Positions 1 through 13,728 are shown, counted from the first letter of the stretch. The stretch is DNA of 64,000 nt from Torreya grandis (GCA_037957365.1 JARHVA010004904.1:1330450-1394449), one strand, 5' to 3'. Made by a program: numbers and translations. The notes: a model not told the origin generated them from the letters alone.

Positions 1-828
1 TTTAGGTTGGGGTTTTATGATTTTTGAAAATTATTTCAATAATTTGAATTCTAAAATAATTTTGAATAAAATAAATGTAAAAAAAATTATATAAAAATCA
101 AAATTTTGAAATTGAATTTTTGCACAAAAATATGTGAAGGAAAACCCTAAGGGTACCTAGGGTCTTAGATTTAGGGTTTGAATGTAATAATTTTTAAAAT
201 TACTATGGTAAATTTAAAAATGTAAATGTAAAATTATGATTTAAATATTCAATAAAAAATAGAGAAATACTAGAGAAATTAGAAGGAATTTTCCCTAGGG
301 TTTCTAAGATTTTTATGTGCAAATGAAGTAAGTCGGGTTCACTAAATGATTTAATAGTTTTGGGAATATTAGAGTCTTATTCCTAATTTAGTTAAAGTTA
401 TTTGTTCAATAAATTATTAAATATATTATTTATTTGTATAATTTATTTAACCTTCATAGCTTTCTAAAAATGGTAATGAAAGAAGAGAAATTTAATTTAT
501 CTTAAAACTATACTGATACAACTAAAATAGAGGATGATACCATTTGTGCAGGACTTGGACAATGTCATGAACCAAGATATGTATTTATTTTGATGAAAGG
601 ATAGGAGAATTGAAAACATGACACTTTAGGGTCCAACTATAGTTTAGGTCATGTCATTCTTGTCCAAACTATTCATAGAGATCTACATTTTTTGGGTTTT
701 GTCCACTGTCCCTGTGTGAGCCTACCTATGAAAATTTAGATCCTAAATATCAATTGAGATCCTTATAAAGTAAATTTAATCTAAAAACCCTATAAATTCA
801 TTGTGCTTAAGTTAAAATTGAGAAAAAT
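1..828. other. AT-rich DNA without recognisable gene
   Basis: This stretch is dominated by A/T runs with short stop-rich frames on both strands. I see no retroelement protein motif, terminal repeat or RNA gene. Isolated TTTAGGGTTT words near 170 are single copies, not a telomeric array. Confidence 0.6.
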
Positions 829-842
829 GGGGGGGGGGGGGG
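829..842. repeat. poly-G homopolymer run
   Basis: An uninterrupted run of 14 G stands out in a strongly AT-rich setting. It could mark an LTR polypurine tract, because a TGTTAGTG-type terminus follows at once, but no partner LTR was found. Run length may be affected by sequencing or assembly error. Confidence 0.7.
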
Positions 843-1650
843 TGTTAGTGTGTGTAAGATACACTAAACATGTATCCACACCCCTTGTGTGGGCACACTT
901 CCTACATACCAATACTCTAAAGAGGGATCAATCCATATGTAGTTTTCCCACTTTATGTGCTTTGTGAAATAGTGTTATGTGGATGAAAAAAATGCTAAAT
1001 TAGGTGTGTTTGAGGTGGCTAAAGATTGGTGTGAGGGTTTGAATAGGATGGTAGCTGTATTGGATGGTTGTATGTAGAGAATAGGGAAATTTGCCTTAGT
1101 GGTATTTCTTGTATTATTTCTTACTTTTGTAGTATTTTCCAACCCCTTCTAAATTAAATTTTAATGGGTTTTTTAAAGATCTATTGGTCATGTGTTAAAT
1201 GCATTCACTCTAGGACAACATAATGAAGAAGAGGATTTAGAAGGAAATAGTCATCTGGGCTTGAAATGTGATTGGATAAGAGCATTGAAATTGGGACACC
1301 ATAGGGTCCACTTATATAGTCTAACCCTAACACTCCTATCCTATAGGATCATTACTTGGGGGGATGGACTTAGCATGGAAAAAACAACTTGACTGAGCTA
1401 GAATTAGATCTTAGATGTCTATGGATGATTGGGAATAAGCAAAAAGGTGTCTAGAAGGGTCATGAGAGCATGCAAGAGGGATCTATGGGTTGGATGTCAT
1501 AATCCACATTCAAGCTACCAATTTTGACATTTAATATAAATACACTATCATGTGTCTCATAATATACATACATCTACAATTAATGTTTAAAAAATCATAC
1601 AAAAGGCTAATAAGAGTCCAAGAAAAGCTATAATATAAATGATTCAAAAT
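843..1650. other. AT-rich repeat-derived DNA
   Basis: Apart from the hairpin at 902-942 I can support nothing here. A 66-codon open frame at 1192-1392 has no recognisable motif and is probably chance. Confidence 0.5.
902..942 (-). other. conserved LTR hairpin, copy a
   Basis: The outer arms CTACAT (902-907) and ATGTAG (937-942) are perfectly complementary and enclose a small inner stem CTC-TAAA-GAG. The same arrangement recurs at seven other places in this window. In element G, whose coding strand is known to be minus, the hairpin lies in both LTRs in this orientation, so this copy is probably the relic of a minus-strand Gypsy LTR. Confidence 0.6.
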
Positions 1651-1779
1651 AAGTTTATTATGTTACCTTCTATGCATCATCTAAAAAGATCAAAATACTA
1701 TTGTGTTTATCATAAATTTCATGGACATCATACAAATAAATGTTGGTATTTAAAGAATAAAATTCAAAGTATTGTATAA
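1651..1779 (+). pseudogene. Gypsy gag C-terminal zinc-finger fragment
   Basis: A 42-residue frame ending in TAA contains the pattern C-x-Y-H-x3-H-G-H-x-T-x2-C-x2-L-K-x2-I (visible core YYCVYHKFHGHHTNKCWYLK). This is the zinc-binding segment near the C terminus of gag in plant Gypsy elements, where it binds genomic RNA during packaging. Flanking frames are closed by stops and no protease or polymerase is recognisable downstream. It is best read as a short surviving island of an eroded plus-strand Gypsy element. The motif match is clear; the lineage is inferred. Confidence 0.65.
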
Positions 1780-3798
1780 GATAAACTTATTAATCAACCC
1801 ACTCATCTTGCATACCTAAAATACAAGTGCAAAAATAATACAAAGATAAAATGTGGATGACAAAATATAATTCAAAACAAAAAAATATCCAAAAAATAGA
1901 CTTTGAGTAAGATTCCAAAAAGAGCAAGATTGAAAAAATAACAATTACCAAAAGTAAAGTTGCAAGAATAAATTTAAGATAAGTAAAAATAACCATTTTA
2001 TGCAAGATTTTATCACCTACTTAAAAGAAAGAGATAAATTCAAAAATACAAAATGTATTATTGCATATCTAACTCAAGAAGTCAAAGCACAAATTACTAT
2101 TACTCCTAGTACTCAAGCAAGGTTACATGATTCTTATATAGTTCATAATAATAGGTAATATTTTGATAATGATGAACTATATTTCAAGAGGATAGCTCCA
2201 ATATATGGCACAATTATTTTTTTCATACTCTCAAGCACAACCTAATCAGTTCACTCTATCTTATGATAAAGATAACAATGATGATTATGTTCCTAATTAT
2301 GCATAAAATTGACATCATAGTGATTCATAGGAATATACGTTGGCAATTCTTCTTTTTCAAAAGAAGTCTTTCCTTCACATCATTTAGTTGAGCATACCTA
2401 TGCTCATCCTCTTCCATATTGATATAAACACCCCCTTGATGATATCTTTGGCCTATAGTATCTGTTGTACACATATTTTTTGATATTTACTTTTGGTTGC
2501 TTATTCTTATACATATAATCAATTTTATTCTACTGCTTGGCACTATTTTCTATTTTGGGGAAACTAATCCCTTATTTATTTCATCCCAATTTAAACAACC
2601 CAAGATAATTATCTTACTCAAATTTCAATGCAAATCCTTCATGACAATTTAATTGTTAATTATTGCACATCTATACATGATCTAACTCTAATTATTACTT
2701 TCATGATCATATCTATCTATTTTAACATGATTTCATATGGCCATGATTACCATATTTACTAAATTACATTTACTTAAACATTGGGGGTACCTTGCATGCC
2801 TTCCATATTATCATGCATTGTATCAACACCTTGTTCAAGGTTTTTTGAATATCCCCTTCCTTCCATTTTTAAAACCTTGTAACTTGCTTGTTTTAAAAAG
2901 ATTTTTCCAACTTTCACTTGTGCATTTTTTACTTTTCAAATATGGAAAAAATATAAAAACATTCATATATTCTCAAAAGTACAAAGAAAAAAAATATTTT
3001 CAATTTTTTAAAAATAGGATCTATAAGCATATTCTCATTGTAGTAGATTATATCTTTGCATATGTTATTTATACTCATGTTTGATATATAACATATTTAT
3101 TAACATTTAAATACACAAATGCTTCTTGTAAGGTATCTAAGTGTGAAACTATAGATGAAGTTTTATGATTATGTATCACCTTAGTCTTGTACACTTGGAA
3201 AAATCATGACCTTGGCTAATCTTCTTAGTTATACACATGTCTTTCTTCCACAAGCCTTGTGATTTAATGTTTTAGGGTTTAACTATGTAAAACCTATGTT
3301 TAGATTAAAGGGATGAGATGTCAGAATCAGTTAAATAATATGCAATAATTAAGCACTAATTTTTATAGCATTTGATCTTATTTGAATTTATAAAAATAGT
3401 AATAAATTGGCATAAATAAAGACTTATCTGGAAAATGACTATCATGGATGATCTAGATTTTGGATAGTTCTAATTATCTTCAATAGAATTCTAAAGTATG
3501 TTTCCTAATTAGATAGTGGTGACCCCATATGGAGAATAGTGCCATGGTTGATGAGTGTTATCAGTGTGGCACTAATGTCCCCTTTGCAAGATTGTTCCTA
3601 TTTTATGGGAGCATCTATGCTTATGTTTTTAGGTCCTATTCCTATGTGCATGAAACTTGAAGTTCTATGTTTTGCCTAAATAACATGATTTAGTGTGAAA
3701 AACCTGATGCTCCTTACAAGTATGGCATGAATAATAATTATGTATTCATTATTAGGATAGGCTAGACATCCTCAACACCCCAATGTGAAGAGAGTTTC
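1780..3798. other. eroded repeat DNA, no gene recognised
   Basis: This may be the degraded remainder of the Gypsy element whose gag scrap lies just upstream, but no protease, reverse transcriptase or integrase motif is visible in any frame. The 115-codon frame at 2737-3084 is lysine- and phenylalanine-rich with no recognisable domain and looks like chance. Confidence 0.5.
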
Positions 3799-3839
3799 TT
3801 ACATACCAATACTCTGAAGAGGGATCAAGCTTGATGTAG
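3799..3839 (-). other. conserved LTR hairpin, copy b
   Basis: Arms TTACAT and ATGTAG (3834-3839) pair with one wobble. The inner segment CTC-TGAA-GAG can form a short stem closed by a four-base loop. Sequence between the arms is nearly identical to copy a. No paired LTR could be delimited around it. Confidence 0.6.
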
Positions 3840-5499
3840 TTCTCCCACCTAGTGCTTGATGCAAGTGCAAGTAAATGCTAGAATTTTTGGCCAAAATTTC
3901 CCTAAAATATGAAAAATTTACCTAGATGGATCAAGAAAATCTCTTGGACCTTTCAGTAACCTTCTACCCCCATGACTAGTCCCTTTGTGATATTGAATTG
4001 ATGATGCAGTACAAGATTTTGAGAGGTCCTGGTGTGGTGTTAGAATCTAAGTAGAGTTCTAATTGAGTGATTGATCTAATGGTGGAAGGAGACAAAACTC
4101 ATGACCCTACCACATGTCACTAACAAGCTTTTGAAACACTTTAAGCAAGTTTTAAGGTGATTTTGGTGATTTTGAAGAAAAGGCCTACAAATAGGTTTAG
4201 AATTGCAAGTGAAAGATATAGTAGGTTTCAAGGGTGTTTGAGCATCTAGGGGAATGAAGGTTGTTTTAAAAAAAATTCTTAGAGATTATAAAAAGCCAAA
4301 AATGAGACCTATATAAGCTATTATGCTAAAAAAGAACCCCAAAAGTGCATTAGATGACTTAAGTGACCTCAAAATAGAAATTTCAAGTCCAAAAGTGATT
4401 TTTTAAGGAATTCAAATTGGTTTTGAATTCATTCCACTTAAATATGGTGATTTTCATCCTTTTATACATGTTCAAGTTCATTTGAGATCATTTGGAGTGG
4501 ATGAAAGGAGTTAGAGAGTAAAAGGATGCAATTTGGAGCCTTTTAGAGCTTTGGTAGAATGGGTTTTTGGAGGATTTGATCTATGAAGGGGCTCAAATAT
4601 CATATAAAAGAATAAATGGTGTCTATAATATCCCCTAATATTCCCCTAAAATCATATTTTAGCATAGGAACCAAAAGAGTTAAGGAAAATCTATTGGCTA
4701 CAAATTAGGCATGAAACATGTTTTCTACCATTAATGGAGGTCCAGGTATTTTAGAAGGTTTCCATAAGGAAGGAAAGGTAATTTATAGGATAAAAAATAT
4801 TTTACAATTGTTGTAATACATAATTATACTTCTGGTTATTCATGCTAAGGAAAAACCATTTTGGGTAGTTTGGGACAACTCTAGGAGAGCCTCAAATTTT
4901 CACTCAGTATGGTCATGAGAGAGAGAATTGGGCCAAAATATTTTTAGAATTAATATGGAATATAATTGTCTTCCAATTTATGGAATTTTTGGTTTTATTA
5001 ATCTCCCTATATTTATGAACAATTGCTAATAGTTTAGGGGTGTCTAGATGGCCTACTCATCGAAATAGGGCCTAAGTTTTCACTTGTTTCTTCACTTCAG
5101 AATTAAATGAGAAATTATAGTTTTATAGGAGTAATTTAAAGGTAAAATATGACCTATTCCAAGGTTTCATAATCTAGTTCATTCTAGTAAGGTACTTATG
5201 GCATAAAATAGGTTTTCCTTGCTATCATTGTGAAATGGTCATTTGATCAAGTTTAGAGAGAAACATGTGTTAGAGGGATAATGTATCTCATAATCATTAT
5301 GAAACATAAAATTACACAATTTATATTTCCTATAAATACTCAATATCTCATTTAAGCCTTTATAGGCCAAACAATCAAGTTGCTAGTTGGAGCTCTAATG
5401 GAGTTGCAGGCAAGTTTATCAACTACAAAATTTTCCTTTCCTATAGTGGGTTCAAGAGGATATGATGTTTGAACAAATAAGGTACTATGGGAATAATTT

Positions 5500-5765
5500 T
5501 TGAGTCCAAAATTTCTAATCAAGTTGGAAGAAACCATCTTCAAAGTTGAATGACTGTGTTAGGGATAATTTCCCTAAAACACAAAAATAGAGGCATGAGC
5601 GCCTTTTGTTGATGCCAAATGGTAAATTCACAAAGGGTTTTAACCAATCCAAATGAAATAATATTATATGAATATCATAGGGTAATATCCTTGGAAAAGG
5701 AATAGGGTGTGTCAATAGAGGAAAGTATTGTTTGAGGGCCTCCAAGTTTCTCTTTTGTTTACTAT
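5500..5765 (+). repeat. diverged direct repeat, unit 1
   Basis: This unit matches 6775-7025 along its length with many substitutions and small gaps. Shared landmarks in order are AAGAAACCAT, AATTTCCCTAAAACAC, CCTTTTGTTGAT and a GAGGAAA segment. The spacing is about 1.3 kb. It is non-coding. Confidence 0.5.
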
Positions 5766-6774
5766 GATCACGTAGTGTATTTTTTAGGATTTCAATGTTA
5801 AATGACCTTCACACCAAAAGATAGAAATTAAAGGTATAAATGTTTTAATGGGACATAAAGGTAGATTATTAAATGTGAATAAAACTTTTCCAAAGAGTTG
5901 TCATACATGTGAATGACAAAAAATCCATTTTTTAGTTTTCTAGGCTTAGAGAGCTAAGAGAGGCCTAAAATACCAAAAGAGAAGGGGGTGACAACAGTAT
6001 TTGCCTTGGGATTTTGGACATGAAATTTTTATTATAGTTGGGGGAATATATTATCCACAAAAAAATCTCTCAGTTTCCCTAGTTCACACCTAGAACTCAA
6101 GAACCATCATCAATGCAAAAATAGGGCAACAAGCTGACACTTTTTTGTTATTTTTTGTTTGAGAGCTTGGTGATGTTTTTATGATTTTCTCAAAATCTCT
6201 AAGGTCTAAACCATTTATAACTATCCAATTAATCCAAAAATATATCTAGGTGAGGCATATAACTCATTTTAACCCCTGATCCAAAATAGGATCTTAGAAA
6301 GAGCATGAAAGAAGCCCTAAACTAGGGTTTTGAATATTCCAAGAGTTTTAACCCTCCAAATTTACCATTTTTTTAAAATATGATGTATTTAAAGGTTACA
6401 TAAATGATTCAAGAGGTTTTGGGTTCATTGGAGGCTGTGCAGTATGGTTTCTAAATGTAGGGTGTGCTTAAGGCCTAATTAAGCCTAATTGAGGGGAGCC
6501 TAATGAAGGAAGTGTGGTCTTGGAATTGAATCTAACCATTAAACTTGACACACACCTCAAAGGAGGTGTATTATGGATGAAAATGTGATTAAATCCAAAA
6601 GAGTACCTAGTTTAACCAAACCAAGAAGAAATGGCAAAGAAAAGCCTACAAGCCTCATAAGGCCATTAGAAACTTAAAAGGTATAAATGGATGTTAAAGT
6701 TTGTTTGGTCACATATAGGAGGTTGGAATAGATTTTAATTGAGGTTCAAAGAGTAACTAACATTGGAGAAAATT

Positions 6775-7025
6775 ATAGGTTTAAGAAACCATGCTCAAGT
6801 CTGAAGAGCTCAGTTTGGGGACAATTTCCCTAAAACACCAAAACAGAGTTCCCAGGCCCTTTTGTTGATACCAAATAACAATGTTTCATAGGTTTTTGAT
6901 CAGTTTAAATTCAGATATCTTACAACCATATAATGGGAGAAAATACTTGTATAAGAAAAGTGGTGTATGACTAGAGGAAATGAGTGGTTGAAGGCCTTCA
7001 ATATTGACATTAGTTTAATAAAGAC
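6775..7025 (+). repeat. diverged direct repeat, unit 2
   Basis: This is the partner of the block at 5500-5765, with the same landmarks in the same order. The 79-codon frame starting at 6967 overlaps its end and has no motif. Confidence 0.5.
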
Positions 7026-9110
7026 ATTCAGTGATTTCTACAAGATTTCATGTTCCAAAAAGATTATTAAGGAGAATAAGGGGAATGATATGATTAGAAT
7101 CATGATAAATGTTTTAAAACAATTAAATCTACAGTCATACACCTCATATCCATCACCTACATCATTAAGCACACACACATCCATGGTTTTTCCTCGAAGA
7201 GCTTAAGCATACGTGGTGGCATGAGGTTGAAGGTAAAGAAATGAAGAGTAGAATCATGAAAGGATAAGATATCATGAGAATTTAAAATAAAACTCACCTT
7301 ATTTTATCTCAATCCAAGTCAAAATAAAGAAAAATTAGTTTTGAATTTCGACCATGCAGGCACACTTCATAGCTTTTGCCAGAATGGGCCTACAGGCCAA
7401 AATATGTAGGATCTAATCATGAAAATTGGTGGAGAGGATAATTATGAAATATTATACATATTAAACATAATTTAAAATTTTTTTTATGACGGTAAATATT
7501 TTATATTCTAGTATAGACAACCCTATGTCAAATCACAGTCAACATTGGAACATGCCTTGGAGAAACTGGCCATTTTGGGGCATCTACAGGTTGAGTCAAA
7601 GAACAAAATTTGGTAAATATTGTATGCATGACATAAAAAATAATAAAATACCATCATCAAGGTATTATAAATAGTTTAATTTCTCTCTATTTTTACATAG
7701 TCCATAGGCACTCAAGAAGGCAAACATTGGAGACCAAATGAAGTTTTGTCAGTTCTGGATGGCAAGAAGTATTTTAGGCCTTGGAAAGGTCTTAAAATGG
7801 TATATTATGATATTTTAAACCTATATTATCCTATTTTAGTGATAAAAATTATGGTTTTAATGTAAATGTTTGAAGAAAGACAAGTTTTAGCATGAAGGAA
7901 ACATGCAGGCAGCTCAAGGTAACTTTTGGTAAAAAGGGTCTACATGACAAAGTACACATCCAAACGACTTGAAACTTGGTAATATTTGTAATTATGACCT
8001 ATTATATCCATAAATAATATTTTTAGTGTCATGTTATTATTTTAAGATCTCTCTATTTATACACAGTCCTCCCTATGTCTCATAATGGTCACTATTCATA
8101 TATGCACACTTTTTGGTGTTTTAAGGTGTGTTTTAGGTTTAAAAGATTATAAGAATATTTTAAAAGAATGGTAAGATTTTTTTAATCCTTTTAAAAACCT
8201 TTAAATAGTGTTCACACTCTAAACTTCATGCAATAGTTGAAGGTAGGCTCAAATCCCCACAGACAGTCTCAAATGCATAAAAGGCAAAGTTGAGTTTTGA
8301 TAATTTAGAGAGGTGTTATGAGGTATTTTAGATGTCATGAATATGTTTTAAATCAAGTAATATCAGTGAGAAATATCAAATTGGTAATTTGGAGAAATTC
8401 AAGATTTTTAGGCCTAAGACACTCAATTTTAGTCCATCATTAGATGCTCATTTCTTTCATACCATGAAGAGTTGGGGCAAGTGATTTGAGTAACCCCATG
8501 TAATTGAAATTAATTATGTATTAAGGTTGTTTAAGGTCCTAATTTTTATTAACAATTGTTAAAAGTTTAAGCATGTCTATAATGCTTCCAAACCCTACAA
8601 GCAATCATCTTTACATGTGTATCTTTTCACACCTTCCACATGGGAGCCCAATATTTTTAGGGGTGTTGAAGGGATATATGTAACATATATAAATGTATAT
8701 AATTTATGTAATGGGTGTCTTAATTGTATGAATAATCATCTTGATATTAAGCTTGCTTAAGCTTGTAATGGAGCTTTCTTACTAATTTTGTGTTTTTGGA
8801 CTCACAAGTCCATCAAATGGCCTATAATTTCTTGAAAACCACCTATAATATGTAGATAAATCCCTTTATCTCTTGGAAAACCTATCTTTCATAAGAATCT
8901 GGCATGTTTGATTTCTTAAGAGGCCCAAAATGGCTCAAAATTGCATATTTTTGTAGGTATTCAAAGAAAGAAATGGTATAAAACCATGAAAGGGGTATAA
9001 TATTACATAAAACATCATTAAATGGTATTTATATCTCTTCAAAAGAGTTTACATGGTGTCTTGCACAGAAAAAGGGTCAAAAACCTAATTTTTCACATAT
9101 TTGTGCATTG

Positions 9111-9170
9111 TTGTAGGTTTAATGGTGATTCCCACCATTATTGTAGGTTTAATGGTGATTCACACCATTT
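9111..9170 (+). repeat. 30-bp tandem duplication with hairpin
   Basis: Two adjacent 30-bp units (9111-9140 and 9141-9170) differ at two positions. Each contains AATGGTG and CACCATT separated by five bases, a perfect 7-bp inverted repeat (9121-9139 and 9151-9169). Both copies keep perfect arms. Confidence 0.85.
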
Positions 9171-12100
9171 TTCAGGTATTGAAGGTTTTATAAATATTCA
9201 TTTCTTCATCATACACATGCCTTAGATGTTTGAAAGTATTCTATAGGTCTAGAAGTGGTCTTCAGGGTGCCGAATGGCCTTGGGAGTAGTTTTTAGGGTA
9301 ACTAGTTGTAGGTGGCTCAAGCTTGTGACCTCCATCAATGGGGTCTATGGGAGTTGTAGGTATCATGGAGTTTTTTTCAATTTGGAGGATCAAAATCAAG
9401 TTGAAAATTGAAAATAACCTCAAAAAGCAAACATGAAAGATAACCTCCATGGTCATTTAAATAAAAAATGCCAAGTTAGCTAACCTTTTGCCTAACATAT
9501 TCTAGAAGAGAAAGTGGAAGGGGGTGTAAAAGTATATGGGAGAGATATGTGGAGGTTTTAGAGTGAAAGTGGAGAATTAAATACATTTTCAAAGTCTTTT
9601 AAGACTTTTTCTTCTTAGTGGATCATGACATCATCATCCTGAACAAGTTTCTATCTTCTATTGTGTTTCTCAACCAATGAGAGGGTTTGAAGACTATTGG
9701 ATCTAATAGAGGTTATTTTTTTGAAAAATGATTAAATATAATCAACCCAAATGTGGGTGAAAATCCATTGAGGGTGGTTGGATCTCATTTATTGAATTTT
9801 GTTTGCTTGTCTCTTCTGTCTCTCTTCTCCTTTTCTCCTATATCTCCCATTTCTCCCCCATTTTTATAAGATATTCCCATTTGATAAGGAGAAGCCCTGT
9901 CAAAATTTGTAAGATAAATTTTTAATAAATAAATATCAATTTTTACCTATCTCTTACCTCTAAACTATGCTTAGTAAGCTTGTGCGTGATGGCCTTGTCA
10001 AGAAGTGTTCTTCCATGTCTATTGTCCTTCTTTCTTGCCTATTTTTAGGTGTTTAAAAGTTAGTTTTAGGTATAAAATTGAGATTTTTCTACCATTAATG
10101 GATTCTTGGTGTGAATTTTTAAATTTATCTTTGCTTCATGTATTGTCTGGCGAGCCTAGTTTATGAAACATTTATGTAAATTATCTAGTTTGTGAGGTTG
10201 TGTGAGCAAGAATTATCTTATGCTAAATTAGTGTTTATTTCATGCTTATGTGAGTGTTAGTAAATTTGGTGTATCACCCACATATCTCTCTTAGTTACCA
10301 TATACCCCCTCTCTACCTATTTTACAAGTCGAAACTTTAGTTTAGGTGATCTACCAAGAGGAAGTTGGCCTTCTCTAGAGGTTCAACCTCACTACATGAT
10401 ACCTATAACCTGAGGTGGCTCTAATATTGTAATTGGGAGTGAGAGAGCCTAAAAACTTCTCCCACAAGGGTGCAATTCTATGTTACAATAATAATGAGAG
10501 TGGATTTAGATGCCTTAAATGTGCTTTAACTTTGAAATATTTGAAAACTAGGCTTAGGGCTATTGTAGATGGTAGTATGTAGAAGTAGTGTGGAATAGGG
10601 ATTAAATACCTTAATTTTTCTCAACTTGTCTTTGGTTTGAATGTTATTTTTCATTTATTTTCCATCTAGTGAATAGAGTTCAATTAGAATTATATTTATA
10701 CAGATCTATAGCTTATGCATATAAGAAAATGTGTTTATGCTAAACTTAGGAGGGGCACACATTTAAAAAAGTATTTGTTAGGAAGAATTAGGAATAAGGA
10801 TAAAAATACCTAGTTGGGGACACTATCACCATGTGGTTATAGTGTACCAAATGTGGTGATAATGTATACTTGGTAGATTACCAAGCAATTTGGGTTGGGA
10901 TATGAGAAGATAGTTTTGGGATTGTGTTTTAACTGACTGTGGGTGATTTTGGTCTACATAATGTCTGGAAAAATGTGTCTAAGAATTTAAAATGGGTCTA
11001 AGGATAAAATAGGAATATGTTAGCTCAAACGACACTCTTAGCATCTAATTACCACTTTTAGGTGATTAAATTTACCCTCCCTTATGTTAGTAATGCATAA
11101 AAATGAAATGACTAGTATAAAGGAAAAATAAGTGTACTTGGAATTACCTTGAAGTAAAGCCTATGTAGATGAGTCTGAGTTTGTGAATATAGGTCTATGT
11201 ATGAGGAACATGATCCAAAGAAGTTTCCTATAATGAAACATGCAAAAATCAATCCTTAAGATAATCAAAAGCAAAATACTATGCTAAAATAATGTAACTA
11301 AGTAAAACTAAGTAAAGAGAGTGGAAAAAAATGAATACACCTCATTGGGTATGTGAACCAATGCATGAACATGGTGACAATCTATGTGTGTGAGTGTATA
11401 TAAATATCATATCATTGGATATATTGAACTGAGCTGATGCCTTACTCAATCCTCATATGGGTGGCTCAATAACTCAGTCCGATTTTGATTCCATCATTGC
11501 CCACCATTGTTCGATGGATCTTGATCTATATGAATAGCTTTGATACAACTGTAAGTGTGTCTAACCCTCTCATGTAAGTGGTTCAAGAAATAAAGTAGGC
11601 CATGAATCCATCATTTCCCACTTGTGTGAAGTAGATGCATTTGTAACTATACTACACAAATTGCTAAAAGTATCTAAGTAAATCTAACTATGTATGTTAA
11701 TTCTATAGACACTTGAGTATATTAGGTGGATCTAAGCCACTCAAGAATGTCAACCAATACATATGGAGTAAGGCATGAATTTGGTGACAACCTATAATGT
11801 GATAAAAAGTGTATATAGTATAGAGAATTAAATAGAGTTTTCTATTCCATTTGATTAACCTGTCTATAATTGAGTATATGAAAACTATGTGCCACACATA
11901 TGCCCCCAATATGGTATCTAAGAATACTGAATCTAAACTATGTAATAGTTGAATTTGTGTAACTGAATTAAATGTGGGAGTGATCATGTTTTGCATGATT
12001 CCCCCAAATCTAAGCAACTTATATGAATATGAGTTGAAATTTTTAAGAAAACCTTCAAATTCTTGTAAAATTGAAACATCTTCTATACTTCCCTTTTTAT

Positions 12101-12567
12101 CCCTATTCATTCCTATTTCAGTATACATTTTACTATCACTCTTTCTTTAGAATATTATGTTCATTAAAGACAAGTTCACACTAGGAAAATAGGGGTACAT
12201 TGTGTACCTATCCATTAGTACAGACTAGTTCCCCATACTCTAAAATTCATATTTTTACAACAACATGCTTCTTAATGGATTTATTGCACATATTAATAGG
12301 TCAATTAGTAGATATATTCAAAATACATTCCTATAAAATAACATCAAGACTCACACTTGAAATGACCTAGCATTCACTTACATATCATCTCTCTTTTTGA
12401 TTTCAAAAACATCTATTTTTGAGTAAATATCTTTATTACAATTTTTATATAATTTTATAATCCTTGGCCAAGGCTAACATTATTTATTGTAGGATAAAGG
12501 CATCCTTTGTCAAGAATTATAATCAATTTTTCTAGACGATTTCATATGATATTATCTAAAAGAAAAA
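9171..12567. other. repeat-derived DNA, no gene recognised
   Basis: This stretch holds pyrimidine-rich segments near 9820-9870 and assorted AT-rich sequence. The longest open frame in the left part of the window (11703-12128, minus, 141 codons) shows no recognisable domain, no homologous frame elsewhere in the window and no supporting context. I treat it as chance. Confidence 0.5.
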
Positions 12568-12600
12568 CTACATTAGCTTGAGGTCCTTTGGGATATGTAG
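12568..12600 (+). other. conserved LTR hairpin, copy c
   Basis: CTACAT (12568-12573) and ATGTAG (12595-12600) are perfect arms. The flanking AACTACAT and ATGTAGGCAACACTC phrases match copies d and e. Orientation is opposite to copies a, b, f and g, implying a plus-strand LTR relic. Confidence 0.6.
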
Positions 12601-13099
12601 GCAACACTCAGTTAACAAGGGGTTTTTTTAGGATAGTGCATAAATTCCCACTTCCCCCATACCCCTCACTTTTCGTTTTATCTTATTTTATGAGTTTATG
12701 TAAGACCAGGGTTATAATTTTACAAGTATTCCACACAATAATTTGATCTCCACATAGAAATAGATCATATTCAACTACATGAGAACAAACCCATATTTTC
12801 ATATATAATACATAGTCTAATAGGACAAAGTATTAGTAACAAACAACAATATGTTGTAATCATGTCTATCTCATACATATTTGTCCTAATAGGCAGGGAT
12901 ATACTATTTTCTAATGCATCTATGTTTTTTAGGTTTTTTTAATATAGACAAAACTTACAAAAATTAAATTCAGTTAGAAATAAATTAGTTGCAGGGGTAA
13001 TTATCTAACCCTAACCCTATTTTTAAATTTTGAAAAATTTAAAATTTATGAAAATTAAGTAAGTATTTGTAGTTACTATATCCTATCTCATATATCATC

Positions 13100-13232
13100 C
13101 TAGATCATATTTAAATAGTTTCCATTACTAATTAGAGTTAATAATAATTTATAATTAATTCTAGTGTAAATAGATAATAACCTATAGGCAATACTCTAGT
13201 TGTATCCATTTGAAATGTTTAGGTAAATTAAT
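13100..13232 (-). pseudogene. Gypsy gag, C-terminal part (element H)
   Basis: The minus-strand frame beginning at the edge of element B reads a segment with LPKHFKW and then, after a frameshift, a decayed zinc-finger-like stretch ending in LLLTLISNG. The position corresponds to the proline-rich linker and the C-x-YH...L-I-x-N-G part of plant Gypsy gag. It continues the gag at 22390-23581: if element B and one copy of the TAAT duplication are removed, the two halves join in frame. Key cysteines are lost. Confidence 0.6.
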
Positions 13233-13695
13233 TGTTGAGGTATGTTCCTATTGTTGTGTTGAAACATTCAAGTTATCATTGATGTCAAAGGTAATTGTCA
13301 TTGATGTCCCATAAGTGCTCTTATGAAGAAGAATGGTGTATTGCTATCATAGATCATTAGAGAGAGAGTATTTATTGTTTTTAATTACTTGTGATAAGTT
13401 AATTATTGACCAAGTTCATAAGAAACAAGTCTTTGTGGACAAGCTGTATTGTGAAGCCTAGTCTTATCTAGGTGAAGGCATGGCTAGTTTAGTCTTGGTA
13501 AGATACCTATATGGTTTTAGAAGTATTGGTCAAAGGAGAATCATGGGAGATGATATGGAGTTTATCTTAGATGTTTAGAGTTGTGTTATGATCTATGTAA
13601 AGTGTTTTGAAGATCTCAAAGTTGTATGGTGTCTAGTAGGCCTGTTTTATGGACTAGTTCTTGAGCATGGATATGGCTTGTAGAAGTATGATATT

Positions 13696-13728
13696 GATGA
13701 TGATGATGATGATGATGTTGATGATGAT
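13696..13728. repeat. GAT trinucleotide microsatellite
   Basis: About eleven GAT-type units with one interruption lie in the 5' LTR of element B. The corresponding place in the 3' LTR (near 19410) holds a shorter GAT run, so the tract changed length after insertion. Confidence 0.9.

Larger units (their letters stand above)
3840..9110. repeat. diverged repeat-block region
   Basis: No coding motif is visible. The region contains degenerate repeats of itself. The clearest pair is 5500-5765 and 6775-7025, which share a string of matches, including TTTCCCTAAAACAC and CTTTTGTTGAT, over about 260 bp. A phrase built on CTCTCTATTTnTACA followed by CAGTC or TAGTCC recurs near 7680 and 8050. This resembles the repeat-rich LTR or untranslated region of a large retroelement, but I could not find its ends. 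Confidence 0.45.

Noticed and set aside
11703..12128. 141-codon minus-strand frame, the longest in the left third
   Set aside because: No motif, no repeat family member with the same frame, unremarkable composition and no promoter or splice context. Chance length is plausible in 64 kb.
13005..13022. Telomere-like CTAACCCTAACCCTAT
   Set aside because: Only two imperfect units and not the plant TTTAGGG array; TTTAGGG words elsewhere are single.
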